Below are positions 36,701-47,935 of a stretch of 64,000 nucleotides of DNA, one piece after another. The stretch lies in the NCBI GenBank assembly GCA_000934385.1, contig KN880485.1:1-64000 (forward strand), in the 5' to 3' direction. A program made the translations under genes and the position numbers. This DNA is from Cylindrobasidium torrendii FP15055 ss-10. Taxonomy: Eukaryota > Basidiomycota > Agaricomycetes > Agaricales > Physalacriaceae. Each line of letters begins with the position of its first letter. The first letter of the stretch is position 1. The notes below the pieces were generated by a model. That model had not been told where the DNA came from. It searched no databases and worked only from the letters and a program-made list of their open reading frames with translations.

Positions 36701-39700
36701 CGGGGAAGCTTTGCCTTCTAGAGCAAGTCCTGAGCAACCAAACAGTACACAGCGGCGTAGCGGATGCATCAAAAGCGCGGGCAGATCCTATCGACACCTT
36801 GGCCTCGTACATCATCCAACGCGATGTGGGCAGCATTGCGCCATTGGAAGCTGTCCGTATCATCACAGCTATGTGCCGGTCACTGTCTGCACTGTCGCCT
36901 ATACCTGCTATTGCTAGCCACTTCGGTGATGCGGAGGCAAAAACTGCAGAGTTTTCCCGCCATCTGGGCGACCCATACGAGGATATGTCGCTGCGATTCG
37001 CACTTTGGAATTTTATTGCTGTGGCAATGGATACGGAGGCAGCGCTGGCGGAGATTTTTGTTTCGGGCCAGCTGCAGAACGACAGGAAGGGTCGAGTTCG
37101 GGAGTTGGAGGCGCCCGGAACGCCAAGGCCCAAGACGGTGATGGCTATAGCACGCAAGGCTCTCTATGAAACCTGGGATGCGCTTTGGGAAGCCAACCCA
37201 CAGCTGCTCTGTGCTATCCTGCGCTTCTTGGATGTGACATGGCAGCACAGTGTTGAGCACAAATGGGCCATCGAGGAGTTACGTAAGGATACCGTGCTCT
37301 GGTCACGATTAGCGCAGGTGGCTTCGAAGGACGTTGGGCCAGTCCCAGACTCGAAAGACATCTCGGACGACATCGTGAATATTGACGGCATACGAAGGTC
37401 GAAGATGCACGATGCGGTCGCTACATTCTCTTATCGTCTTGCGTGCAAAGGACATGCGCTTCATATCATTGGGCTCGACATTGGACAAACTTACAAAAAG
37501 GATTCGCCGTCGACCAAATCGGAGAGTTTCAAGGCTGTGGAAAGTCACTTCCGCGGCGAGGACGAGCTCATGGAGTTACTTGGAGAGGCAGTTGTCAGCT
37601 CATACCAACCTGAGTTATACGACGAACTGGTTGAGTTCTTGCAAGAAAATGTCCCCTCACTTTCAATCGAGCAGCTTCAAGTACAGGATCCTCTCACGGA
37701 ACGCGAATATGGCGACCGTTTCTCTTTGTCTCCGGCGTTCCTTCATGCGCGCCTACGACCGTTGCAGCCCGATCTCAATGCAATGTCAGTGGACTTGGAC
37801 CTTGTCGAATGTGTCGAGCGTTTGCTTTACGCGTTCAACCTCAATCAGTCCCTCACCCACAGCCAGCTTTTCCTCACCGATAGTGCAAGATTCATCCTTC
37901 AAGAAATAGCGCCCCATTTCCGCGGTGACCTCTCTGTGCGGCCTAACTTCATCACCGTCGCCAAAGCATTGTCAAGCACCCTTGCGAACGAACGTCGTCT
38001 GGGAGATATGGTTTCCACTGTTCACAGTAAACGCTTGGCTGTGTTGCAGGGTGTGCTTGAGGTCGCATGGTTCGGTGTCATCGACAAGGAGGACCAACTC
38101 AAATCCTTCATCGATATAATTGCCAACGTGCGGGCTATTATCGTCAACTCGGCGCAGCGTCCTATAGCTTCCCTAATGGGTACTTGCAGTACACCCTTCC
38201 ACCGTAGTCTCCTCCAGGTCTTATTCTGGTGCATGAAGAACGCAAGAAGTACCCTGCAGCTGTCGAAGAACGTCAAATCGAAACATCGGCAGACGGTCAC
38301 TGAAGCAGTCGACGCTACCATGACATTTGTAGTAGACGCGCTACATATTGTGTTCAGCGGGGCAATGACAACATTGGATCAAGACCTCGACCGCGACATG
38401 GAGTTGCTTATAGCAGTCTTTGAGCAGGCGTCAAGAAGAGATATTACCCCATCATCTGCAAAATGGTTAACTGCCTGCGAGGATGCCAACATCATCGAAG
38501 AGAGCCTTATACTTTGGACACGCATGGACCTCGTCGGCCTTTCGGACGTCAGCCTTCTCGTCAACCGCCGTACACCATTATATGTGCGGCACGTCTTACT
38601 CTTTCACATGTCTTTGGCGAGTTTGCCGACACCAGCAGAGCGTCTGGCTTCCAAGGGCGTCGTCGCGGCGTACAGCAACAACCTTATCAGCACTGCAGTC
38701 AGCAACGGCCTCATCGACATCACAATTCCTGAGCTTTCGGGCCACCGCAGCCCTGCACATTACGCGTACTGTACGATGCTATCCGTTGTGTCCAATGTCA
38801 CCGCCGCCATCGGTCGTGAAAACCACTACTTCGGAGTGGATATTTGCGGGATGATTTCACTGTTTGGTGGGCAGATATCTAGGATTACTGCGTGGTCGAT
38901 TGGGGATCCGGTTTCATTGGAGCTGCTGGAGGAGTTAGAGTTGGTCGTGCAACTATTCTTCTCGTTGTCGGAGAGCGGACCGTCTACATCACATCGAGAC
39001 CCTGCGGTCGACAAGAAGCTTCGGCTTTTCGCGCCGTATGCTCTCAATCTTCTTCAGCAGGTGAACCACGCGATCACGCACCCTCAACAACTCGCCAGTC
39101 AATTCATTGCTGTGACTGAAGAGGAGCAGCAGCTCGTCGATTCCAAACCTGCGAATGGGGACCCTTTGAAGAGGCCACTCGTGGTGCATCTCCTCCATCG
39201 CTTTTATCGGTTGTCGAGCGACTTGATTTTCACTCTCCTTAATACGAGTCGCGGGTATACCGTTTTGTTGGGTGACGAGGATGACTGGCCGTTGACTGAG
39301 GTTATACTGTCGCCGGTAAGCTTGCACGTACGATATCTTGTCTTTCTACTGACCTATGCATGCAGCATTCCAAAGTCATTCTCGAAGACCCTGCTTCCAT
39401 TGGCACCCTGATGGAGCTGGGCAACTCGACCATCGACCTTCTTTCGGAGCTCGTCAACCTGCCTGCTGGACAAGCGCTTATAACGCCTGGCCCATTGCTG
39501 TCGAGCAAATTCGCCGTTGGGTTGAATGTCAAGAATGCTATCACTGTTGCTCGCAGGAATATCGAAGCAATATTGGTGTACGCGTCAACACAATTGGCAA
39601 TGAGTACTTTGAAACCAGAAGTGGAGGCATCGAATGAAATGGATACGGACGATCTGGATGTGTCGATGACCGCGAAGAGCGACGGTGTTTTGGATAGGCG

Positions 39701-39902
39701 GGCCCCGCGCGCGTCGGTGTCCATGGTCGCGTCGGAGAGATTGAGGAGGATGACGAGTGATCTTGGACATGAGCTTCGAGACATGAATATCAGGGCGGGA
39801 GAGCAAATCAAGAAGAGTGAGAATGTGGTAAAGAGCGGTGGGGTGGATTTGACGTCGATACTGGCGGCCTTCATCAAGGAAAGGATCCCGTCAGATTCGT
39901 AG
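33725..39902 (+). CDS. NUP188: nucleoporin NUP188
   Basis: Large alpha-solenoid scaffold protein of the nuclear pore inner ring (Nup188/Nup192-Nup205 group). Four exons (33725-33759, 33808-35075, 35123-39315, 39366-39902) close in phase to 2010 aa, near the upper end for the family. Almost wholly helical, without membrane segments. Marks for NUP188 rather than NUP192 are the N-terminal LEDGVVFSIEETNKEFIFAI and AFILLRSFMYNQG stretch, the central IVALLDMTSPES and WIALFGRSEV region, and the small beta-rich insert around ICWNHEHSGWKLMLDVL, which corresponds in place to the NUP188 SH3-like insertion. The tiny first exon (12 codons) is supported by the phase-2 junction. Converges on the F-box gene with 174 bp between stops. 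Confidence 0.85.
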
Positions 39903-40076
39903 TCAATGTGGGTGATTATGGTTGTAATGATTTATATGGGTACTGACGGCGGTACAGATGCTCGTAGTATTAATAAGTACGTGTAGTGTGAGTTTGTATA
40001 TAGTAATGAACGCTTGTCCATAGTTTTGCTTCGTATTCAGGAATGTATACGCGTCGTGTTCGATCTCCACTTGTCC

Positions 40077-41738
40077 TCAGAGCATTACTTGAGCTGGGTC
40101 AGGTCCTGGCCGTGGGTGACCGACGGTGATGCCCGCCTGGTTGAACTGTCTCACGATATGTTGCCACTCAGGCTTCCCGCACCTGTCTGTCCCAATAAAC
40201 TTGAGCCCATACTCATCTATCCGCGCCAAAATCCCCCGCAATGCGTCGCCGAACCGTTCTAGCTGTCTGTCCGTGACCTCCGGAAAGGTAAACTCGAGGA
40301 TTCGATGTGAGATGGGGGAGGGGACTCTCTTTCTGGCCAGTGTGTCAAGGAAGTGGCTTGAAATGGCATTGCTTGTGTTTGTATTTGCACTCGAACATAT
40401 CTGTACCGTCCGTAGGGCCGGAAGAGAATAAAGGACCTCGGTGAACAGTGGCCCGATGTTGGTGTGACCGTCTATGACAAGGGATTCTATGCCATTCGAG
40501 CGATGGAAGAACTGGAGTTCGTCTTGCCGGTCCGTTTCAGGCCACGTCCGTTGTCGAAAGAAGTAACGAAAATATTGGAGATTGGGGAGGGTGAGACGGG
40601 AAAGGAGACTATCGGCGAGCGGGCCCCAATAGTATTTTCCACCCACGACGAGGGCGCGAAGGTTTTGGTGCACACCCAGTGAAGTAACAGGTGTATCATC
40701 TCGGATGATAGCCATGACTTGGAGATGCCTAAGCAGAGGCAAAGAATGGAGCAGAGAAAAGAAAGATTCGACAGAGACTGGAGGTATCGATAGCTGTTGA
40801 ATGGTGTTCCCCAGGTTCTGAGTTTCGATTGGCCTGTCTGCACCAATTGAAACGGAATACAGATTCGTGAAGGCAGCGAGGGACGTTGCGATGCTTGCGG
40901 CCGCGGCTCTGACGCCTTGGTCACCACCTTTGGCGAAGTACACGAACCGTCTGAGGGACCTTTGGCTGGTCACTGGTAAACGAAATGGCGGTAAGGCATC
41001 GAAGGTTCTGCTGGATGCGTGAGGAATGACGAGACTTGAGGCTCGCTCCGCACAGTTGTCGAGTATTCCACGACCTCGAAGAATGTCCTCCCGAGACGAA
41101 TCTCTGCCAGTAGGGCAGCTTTCGTTGAAAATCAGGAAGAGAGGGGTGTCTCCGGCGCGTGCTATGCAGTCTTCTATTTGTCGCCAATGGTCTTCCCTTT
41201 CCTCAGCAGTTCCATGGGCATATGGCTGCCAGATTATCGCGAGCCTCCAGTAGCGGTGCGCTCCAACGGCGACATTCTTCCAACGGCGGCATATTTGGAG
41301 CAAGAGGTTTCGAGCTCTTAGCATGATTTGCTCCTTCTGGCTCCGCCGGGGCCACTGCCAACCATCCTGGTTAAGGTCCGTTTCCTCTGGCAGAAGAGAA
41401 TCTGCATAGTGGATGAAAATCTCAGCTAGCACCTCTGTCGGAAGCTGGCGTATAGGACATGGGGCAAGTAAGTTCTCGTACGCGAGGACGGATTGGCGGA
41501 GCTCGTCGCGGCGTAGGTGCGCAATCTGCATGCGTTCTTCCAATATGTGAATCGTTTCTTCGAGGGTCTCCAATTCGTCCTTTCGAACTGCAAGTGAGGC
41601 AGAAATTTCGGCAAGGTCATCTCGACTGAGAGCAAAGTTAGCACGGTCGATGAAGCTATCCTGTTAGAGTCCAATTAAGCCAAAACTTCTCGTGTTTAAA
41701 GATCTACGAACACTGTTGTAACCTTGAGCTTCTACCAT
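40077..41738 (-). CDS. coiled-coil F-box protein
   Basis: Probable substrate-recognition subunit of an SCF ubiquitin ligase, of the type greatly expanded in Agaricomycetes. Two exons (41738-41712, 41660-40077) with a 51-nt intron in phase 0 give 536 aa. The nine-residue first exon (MVEAQGYNS) leads into a coiled coil of ~50 residues (LEETIHILEERMQIAHLRRDEL). The F-box follows: CPIRQLPTEVLAEIF, then ICRRWKNVAVGAHRYWRL. The rest is an irregular leucine-rich, LRR-like region (LRHLQVMAI, LPNLQYFRYF, LPALRTVQI). The long second exon has only TTG as an internal upstream codon, so the short first exon is needed for an ATG. Target unknown. Confidence 0.82.
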
Positions 41739-44631
41739 GGTCAACTGGAATAAGTAGTCGCGGTAAGAGTAGAGCGTTATACACACGTGGGCGCGACGCA
41801 GTGCCCCGATCGGCTGCAGTCCACTGGCTTTGTCGGACTCGGTGACAAAGGAAACTTGAGCCACATACTGCAGCGTACTCTAGGTTCAACGTATTTTACT
41901 GTCATGCACAGCACGTTTCTCATCAGACTCTCACCATGCTACTAGCTAACTCAAGTAGCAGACAATGCCAGTGGCAGGGTACCTCAAAAGGATTACAATT
42001 CATCACCACTCTGCACGAAATTCTCGGTTGCCCACGTCGAACCAATTCCCGCCCCCTCTTAGAGCACCGCATCTATAACATACGTCGCGCGCGCTGACCT
42101 TATTCTTGCCCTCCACCGGAATCCTTGGAGTCGGTACTATGACCATGCAGTATGTACTCTGATCGAAGCTGTCTTTCAGCCCGAAACTCCTTTCCTCACT
42201 TGTATAGTGCGGGAGGTATAAAGGAAATTGGAGCCTTTCCAATCGCGTTTCTAGTGCTTGGATATCGTATGCTATGCACCCGCCTTTCAACTGAATGTTA
42301 GATGTTAGCTATCCAACTTACGATTTGCTTATGCTTTGCGGCATTTTTGGATGTGCTTTAAACATGGCAGACATGCTTGTCAGCTACAGTGGGGAGGTCC
42401 CCCATAGACGTCCCTACATTTCTGCTCGACAGATGTGTCTACTGTGACGCGCGATCCCATTCGCTCGAACAGTTCTCATACCGATACACAACACCCATGA
42501 TCTCTGAAATTTCTGCTCTTTTTTTTCTACATGCTTCCACTGCTTCCCAGCTTCCCAAATCGCAACTCCGATGCCACATATTCCCAGCCGATGATAACCA
42601 CCGCCCTCGGTTCGCCCGGGCTCGTATCCATGTACACTATCTCTCCGAACTATTGAGATCTGAGACCCACTCCCTGCGGCGCCTGTGCTTTTACGTCTGC
42701 GCGCACGCACCCCCAACACACGTCCTTTTGGTTAGTCTCTCCCTGCCCACGTAAACTGAATCTCCGTCGACCGTTGCGGGCCGCTGCAAGAAACACAGGT
42801 CATCTTCAGGCCTCAGTCCACTAGAATGGAGAGTAAAGAGGCTCCCCTAGCCTGGGCGAGATTTCACTGTTGCAGGCGAATCCGTGATAAAGATGACTTG
42901 CTTCGCGCCTCGAGGTGAACTACGGTCGTACTAGCAAACCCATTTACCCAGTGTAAAAGGAAAGGGCAAGACGGAAGGCTGCGAAACTTGTATCATAGCA
43001 TCGTGCCCTAAATTTCGGCCTCGCGACGTCCTCGAGCTCACAATTATACAGACCGTCGAGCGAGACGCAAATGGTCAAGCTCACAATCGCGCAGACCAGC
43101 GGCCGTGCACTGTAATTATCAGTGCGCCCTACACAACTTGAACTCGACTGTTTAATAATTTTAACAAACCAAGTCGACACTGAAAGCTTCAAGTCACTAG
43201 AAAGTTGATCGTGCCAAACATCGAGAATGACATTAGTCGTAAGCCACGCAGACCTCTCCAGCAGAAATGTACGGAATACTGTGAAAAAGTAGTAGTAGCA
43301 CAGACCGTCGCTACGGATAACAAGCGGCGTATCATAAGTGAGCATAACGGTTCGTGGGGGATAGGTAATGAGTAAGTACGGATGTATGTGGCTCGTTGCG
43401 CAGGCAGTGTAGGCAGTCGAAGCATAGGTAAGTTGTTGGCGGATGAGTGTGCTGTAGGGGGGCATGTCAGCGAGGCCAGCGGGGCATAGGGACGCGACAG
43501 CATCCCCTCGTTGGTCGGGCACGGGCAGAACTAGCTGCGCCGCGCCAAAACGCCCTCGGACTACCACAGAGAAAGGAGGAGTCACCCCGCCGCCATCGTC
43601 ACCGCTTGGGGAGACGACAACAGGGCAACTGGACCAATACCCTGCAGCAGGAGAGACGTACGACCTATAAGCTCACCCGCCGACCCAGCTTGTCGAACCA
43701 CCCGGCCACGCGCAAGACCTGAAAGGCGCGTATGCCCACGTCCGTTCGGCCAAAAATGCTTCGTCGCACAATCCGATCTTGGTGTAGACCGACACATCAC
43801 AGATGTGCGTGCTCGTCCTGGGCGAGCCTGAGGCGGGCTTGAGGATCGGATGTCTTGAGGAGCCATACAGGTGCATGAGAGCAGGGAAAGAAGTAGAGGC
43901 GTTGTTGTGGCCGCACAACGGTGGGCAGAAACGGTGATCAGTCGTCCAATCCACAGAACGTGCGAATAGAGAATAAGCCGAAAGCGTTGCGGACAGCGGA
44001 AGAGACATAAATCAGGCAATAAATAGAAATGCGTTGCAATTCCCGTGTCGAGTAGGTACTGGTTGGCCGTGGTCAGTCCATGAACGCGGTGTCGCCGGGA
44101 AACGGTGCCCGGAAGGTAGAGGTAGAGGTCGCTTGGCGGATGAAAAAAAGGAATTGACGCCAGTGTATCGGCAAGACGTGCGAGGCCCGGCACCCAGTGA
44201 AGGGGCCGCCTACGAGCACGAATGAGGGGGTGTGAAAGGAGCGAGGACGCGTCGACGGTGGTGAGTAGCAAGAAGTGCAAGGGGGCGCGAGAACGCATGG
44301 CGTCTGCGAGCGCTGTCCCAGGTCTTGTGTCGGTGCCGGCGTCCAGTCGTTCCAGTAAAATCCCATCGTCGTCCAAAAATCCATCGCTAGCCATACGTGC
44401 CAGCTCCCGTGAAAAAGCTGCAGCGCTGCTGCTAAACCATCTGGGGGGCCAAATCGTGAGCGACGGAGGACAAATCAATGACCTCCTCGACAGGGAAAGG
44501 GAGTGTGTGTAGCGAGTTAAAAATGCGATGCGAGATAGAATAGCGATAAACCAAGAAGTCCGTTCATAATTCATAGCAGTGCCGCCGAATATTCGTTGGC
44601 AACCGCTGACACTTTTGAGGAGAGAAAACGC
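41739..44631. other. gene-poor stretch, 2.9 kb
   Basis: Lies between the F-box gene start and the bHLH-1 stop. Two long minus-strand frames exist (42944-43585, 213 codons; 43582-44574, 330 codons). Neither shows a domain, and the second starts 57 nt after the bHLH-1 stop in GC-rich sequence, so both may be 3' UTR or noncoding. No tRNA, repeat or transposase was recognised. Confidence 0.4.
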
Positions 44632-45617
44632 TCAGTACTCCTGGAGATGGAGTGCTGGCAGGGCGCGCGCGATAAGGGTGTCGTGAACCTGGCGGAGACG
44701 AGAAATTTCGCTCGTCAGGGTGTCGACGCGGCCGGCCTCGAGCCTGTTCTTGGCCTCGAGCTCCTTGATGTGCTCAGTCGCTGGCACAAACACGTGAGAA
44801 AAAAAAGGGACAAAAGAACTGCCGAAAATGGACATACCCTTGGCAAGGATGCTGACTTTGCTCAGCCTGACCTGCTGAGGCGGGAGCACGTCACGGAGCT
44901 GGTCGTAGTGGCGGCGGAGATCGTCGCGGCGGCGCTGTTCAGATTCAATGCGCTGCTGACGAACGGACTCGCGGCGCCTGGACAAGAAAATCAGCAAGTG
45001 AGATAGAGTGATGAAAAAGACACGCACGTCTCGACCGGACCTCCCGAGCTATTGCTGCCATGGTACTCATCGTCCTCGTCCTCGTCGTCGGACTCGTCTG
45101 AGTTGCGGCGCCTGCGGGCCTTCTGAACACGGCGGTTTGTCGCCGAGTTACGGCGGCCGACAGTGGTCATGGGATCGAAGCGATCGGCGCTGTGCGGGTG
45201 GCGGGCAACAGACCTAGGGACGGTGGCGGCGTACGGGATGGCGGGGGGCGATCCAGAGCCGCGGCTGTGACGGGTCGACGGGCGGTCGCTATCACTGATG
45301 TTGCCGACCATGGCACGAGGGGAGACTGACACGTCCGGGCTCGGCATGTACGGTTGGGGAGAGGTGTTGGAAAACGGGGACGCGGTGTACATGTAGTCGC
45401 CCATCTGGCCGGTGATAAGGCCGTCAAAGTCGGTGCCGCCTGGATATGGATAAGCGGACTGGCCAGATTGGTGAACAACAGCAGACGCACTCGAGAAAGC
45501 CGGCGCGCCCGGGGACGGCGGGTATTGCAGGTAGTCCATGGCATCCATGGACGTCGGCATCCCCATAAATGGCGAGTCGTGGGGCGCAGACTGGGTGAGA
45601 ACGTTTTCGTAAGACAT
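44632..45617 (-). CDS. bHLH transcription factor (bHLH-1)
   Basis: Nuclear DNA-binding protein that should bind E-box DNA as a dimer. Three exons (45617-45028, 44977-44838, 44780-44632) close to 292 aa. A Ser/Pro/Tyr-rich N-terminal region (~1-170) is followed by a basic stretch with VQKARRRRNS and an acidic run (DESDDEDEDDEY). The basic helix-loop-helix comes next: RQQRIESEQRRRDDL (Glu and both Arg of the E-box contact set present), HYDQLRDVLP, KVSILAKATEHIKELE. The second helix continues into a short leucine-zipper-like coil (LTSEISRLRQVHDTL) and the protein ends soon after. It is closely related in layout and bHLH sequence to bHLH-2 seven kilobases away. Target genes unknown. Confidence 0.88.
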
Positions 45618-46889
45618 GGAGGACAAAGTGTCTAGGTTGCGAATAAAAACGAATAAAGAACTGGATGTGGCAGGTCAGCGGCGGCGCTGGCGGCAGAGAA
45701 CGATGCAGACGACGTACGAATGGCGTGCAACAACGATGATCAGATGCTGCTGGCGACGCTGCAAGAAAATCCGCAGAAAATGGCGGAAGAAGCGGAGGGA
45801 GAGGAGGAAAGGATTGCCTGGGGGAGGAGGGGGGGAAGAGATTGAAGGAGATTTGCTTCCGCGGGTCCAGTTATATACTTTCCCGTCCGCGTAATTCCCT
45901 TTCGGACCCAACTAGACGGCGACCAAACCGAGCCGGCTCACCTTGTCGCCCGGCAGCAGATCGAGCCGGTGACGCGGGGCTTCTACTATCCAGGCTCTCG
46001 GACTGGCGGCCAAAATGGCTGCCTTTGGTTCCCTTCACCTTCTGACGCGTCCCATCTCGCTTTGCGCCCGTCCCTGCACTCCCTAATACTTACCTCTCTC
46101 CCCTCCCTCCTCCGCCTGTATTATTGGCCTCTTACCCGGCCATTTTCCTACATAATAGTCACCTTTTTCTCTCCGTTCCCCCCCCCCAAGCGTCACGTAT
46201 TCCCATTATCGTCCTTCAGAGTTTATGCACGATGCCCGGTCAACCGGTAAAGTCTCCAATCGCCACAATGCCCACGGCCCACTTCGAGGCAGGATCCAGC
46301 TTCACTCCCCGACGCGCCCTAATCGTCAAACGCCCCATCTCTCCACTTCCTACTACTAACCTACTGTACTTCAAAGTTCCAGTGTCCAGCCCGGGATGTT
46401 TACCCTCGAACTTCGTCTATGACTCTTTTACTTCATTTCCCCCCAACAACCCCCGCCCGCTTGTCCCTTCTGCGCTGTCCCTTTTCATTGTTTCGCCTCA
46501 TCAGACACACAATGGCTTCAATCTAGGCTACTGTAACCTCCGCTCACTCCCTGCGAAGCACCGACCGTCGAACGCAGATACTAGACCAAACAAAACAACT
46601 CGGACATGCGCTATCCGGCAAAATCTCTCACAAACATCGATACGCGAGAATTCAGAACTCGTATTGTAGCAGCTACAGCACCACAACACCGAAAATCCGG
46701 AGCGCCACAAGGCAGAAGTAGTAAGGTAGCAGCCATAAGTGGGAAAGTCGTAAGCATGAACGGCTAGGCCGCGGTCGTAGGATGGGGGACTATCATAAGC
46801 GTCGTAAATCAGTATACCAGAGTTAAAGGAAAAATAAGTATGTGTCCAAGCAGGAAACCTATTGAAATCGAGTGCGCAGGGAGACAGTA
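45618..46889. promoter_or_regulatory. bHLH-1 upstream region
   Basis: 1.27 kb between the bHLH-1 start and the 3' end of the membrane-protein gene. It contains a TATA-like box, a long purine-rich tract on the + strand at ~45770-45850 (CT-rich in the direction of bHLH-1 transcription), a C10 run near 46181 and pyrimidine-rich DNA at 46090-46190. No gene was seen. Confidence 0.5.
45871..45877 (-). promoter_or_regulatory. TATA-like box of bHLH-1
   Basis: TATATAA on the minus strand about 254 bp before the ATG, followed downstream by a CT-rich tract often seen at fungal transcription starts. This suggests a 5' UTR of roughly 200 nt. Confidence 0.45.
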
Positions 46890-47935
46890 CTATGCATTGT
46901 AATAGCCTGCGAGGTATCACATCGTTAGCGATGGGGCGACAGCCGTAAACGGCAATGCACTGACCATTGTTGAACGGTCCCTTCATACTCGAATAGTGTT
47001 CCAAACGCTTCGAGAACCTCCATGCCAAAAAATACATGTAAATCTGAAGGTGATGCTATCTCAGCGTAGTTCATCCGACGTGCAAGAGAGTACCAACCTG
47101 GCACACAAGGTCGATGAGCAGCGAGATAATGAAGACAACAAGCAACGTCGAGCTGCCTGCGGTACAGAAAGGGCTCGGAAACGTCGCAGTGGTAGCGTAG
47201 CCCGCCTCGGCTGATTCGCTCCAGAGGGCGCCACCATTGTTGCACTCCCATTGGATCTTGTCTTGCCTAAAGTTCGCGTCAGCGCAGGCGCCGAGCGGAC
47301 GACCGAGCGGAGGACAAAGAGGCTGCGGTGGTACTTACGTGCGTTGGAGTTGAACGATCATGAGAATGGCACGGATAGCAGAGATGACTATAATGAATGG
47401 CCAAAGGAACTTGCAGACCCTGCTCCAGACGTATGACCGCTGAGGAAAGAAGGAGGGGAAGGTTATATCCAATTGCTTCGGATTTATGTTGCAGGGTGGC
47501 TCACGTTCGATAGTGCCAGAACATTGATGAGGGAGACTGCGCACACGGCCATACCGATTCCACCATAGATGAACCTGTCAGGTGAGAGAAGTCAGGAGAA
47601 AGGCCGGCAATTACGACGGAGTAGGGCGCACCATTCAGGATATGTGAAGAAGAGATATTGACCGTCGATGAGGAGGAAAAGAGAGCCTGCTAGACTGTAT
47701 GCCTGTAGCGGAGAAATCAAGGCCAAGGAAATGATGCGGATAGATATGAAAACGTACGGCCACAAAGAGAGCCCACGCCATAGCACCACCCCTCTGCGCT
47801 TTATGAGAGGAAGCGGATAAGGGTGCACCGTATATTACGCACCAAAGGAAAAACGAGCAGACAGTTATCACACCTTGATAAGTTGCCAAATGAGCTAGTT
47901 GGCCATTTCGATGGGGTTATCTAAACGTACCACAT
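46890..47935 (-). CDS. small four-helix membrane protein, unknown function
   Basis: Eight short exons yield about 199 aa. The first exon is only five bases (ATGTG, 47935-47931). The second encodes a Cys-containing lead (CSFGNLSRCDNC), followed by RGGAMAWALFVA. Four hydrophobic spans follow: AMAWALFVAAYSLAG, FIYGGIGMAVCAVSLINVLA, LWPFIIVISAIRAILMIV and LLVVFIISLLIDLVCQIYMY. Between spans 3 and 4 is a loop with two Cys (WECNNGGALW, PSPFC). The protein ends SKRLEHYSSMKGPFNNGYYNA. I know of no function; topology and the conserved-looking C-terminal tail suggest a fungal integral membrane protein family. The start was chosen because ATGTG|GTACGT is the only phase-consistent beginning. Confidence 0.65.

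Noticed and set aside
42944..43585. 213-codon minus-strand frame
   Set aside because: No motif, no plausible partner exons, overlapping frames in other phases.
43582..44574. 330-codon open frame on the minus strand just after bHLH-1
   Set aside because: No recognisable domain, odd composition (many Arg, Ser, His), GC-rich sequence and other long frames overlapping it. More likely 3' UTR or noncoding, though transcript data could overturn this.
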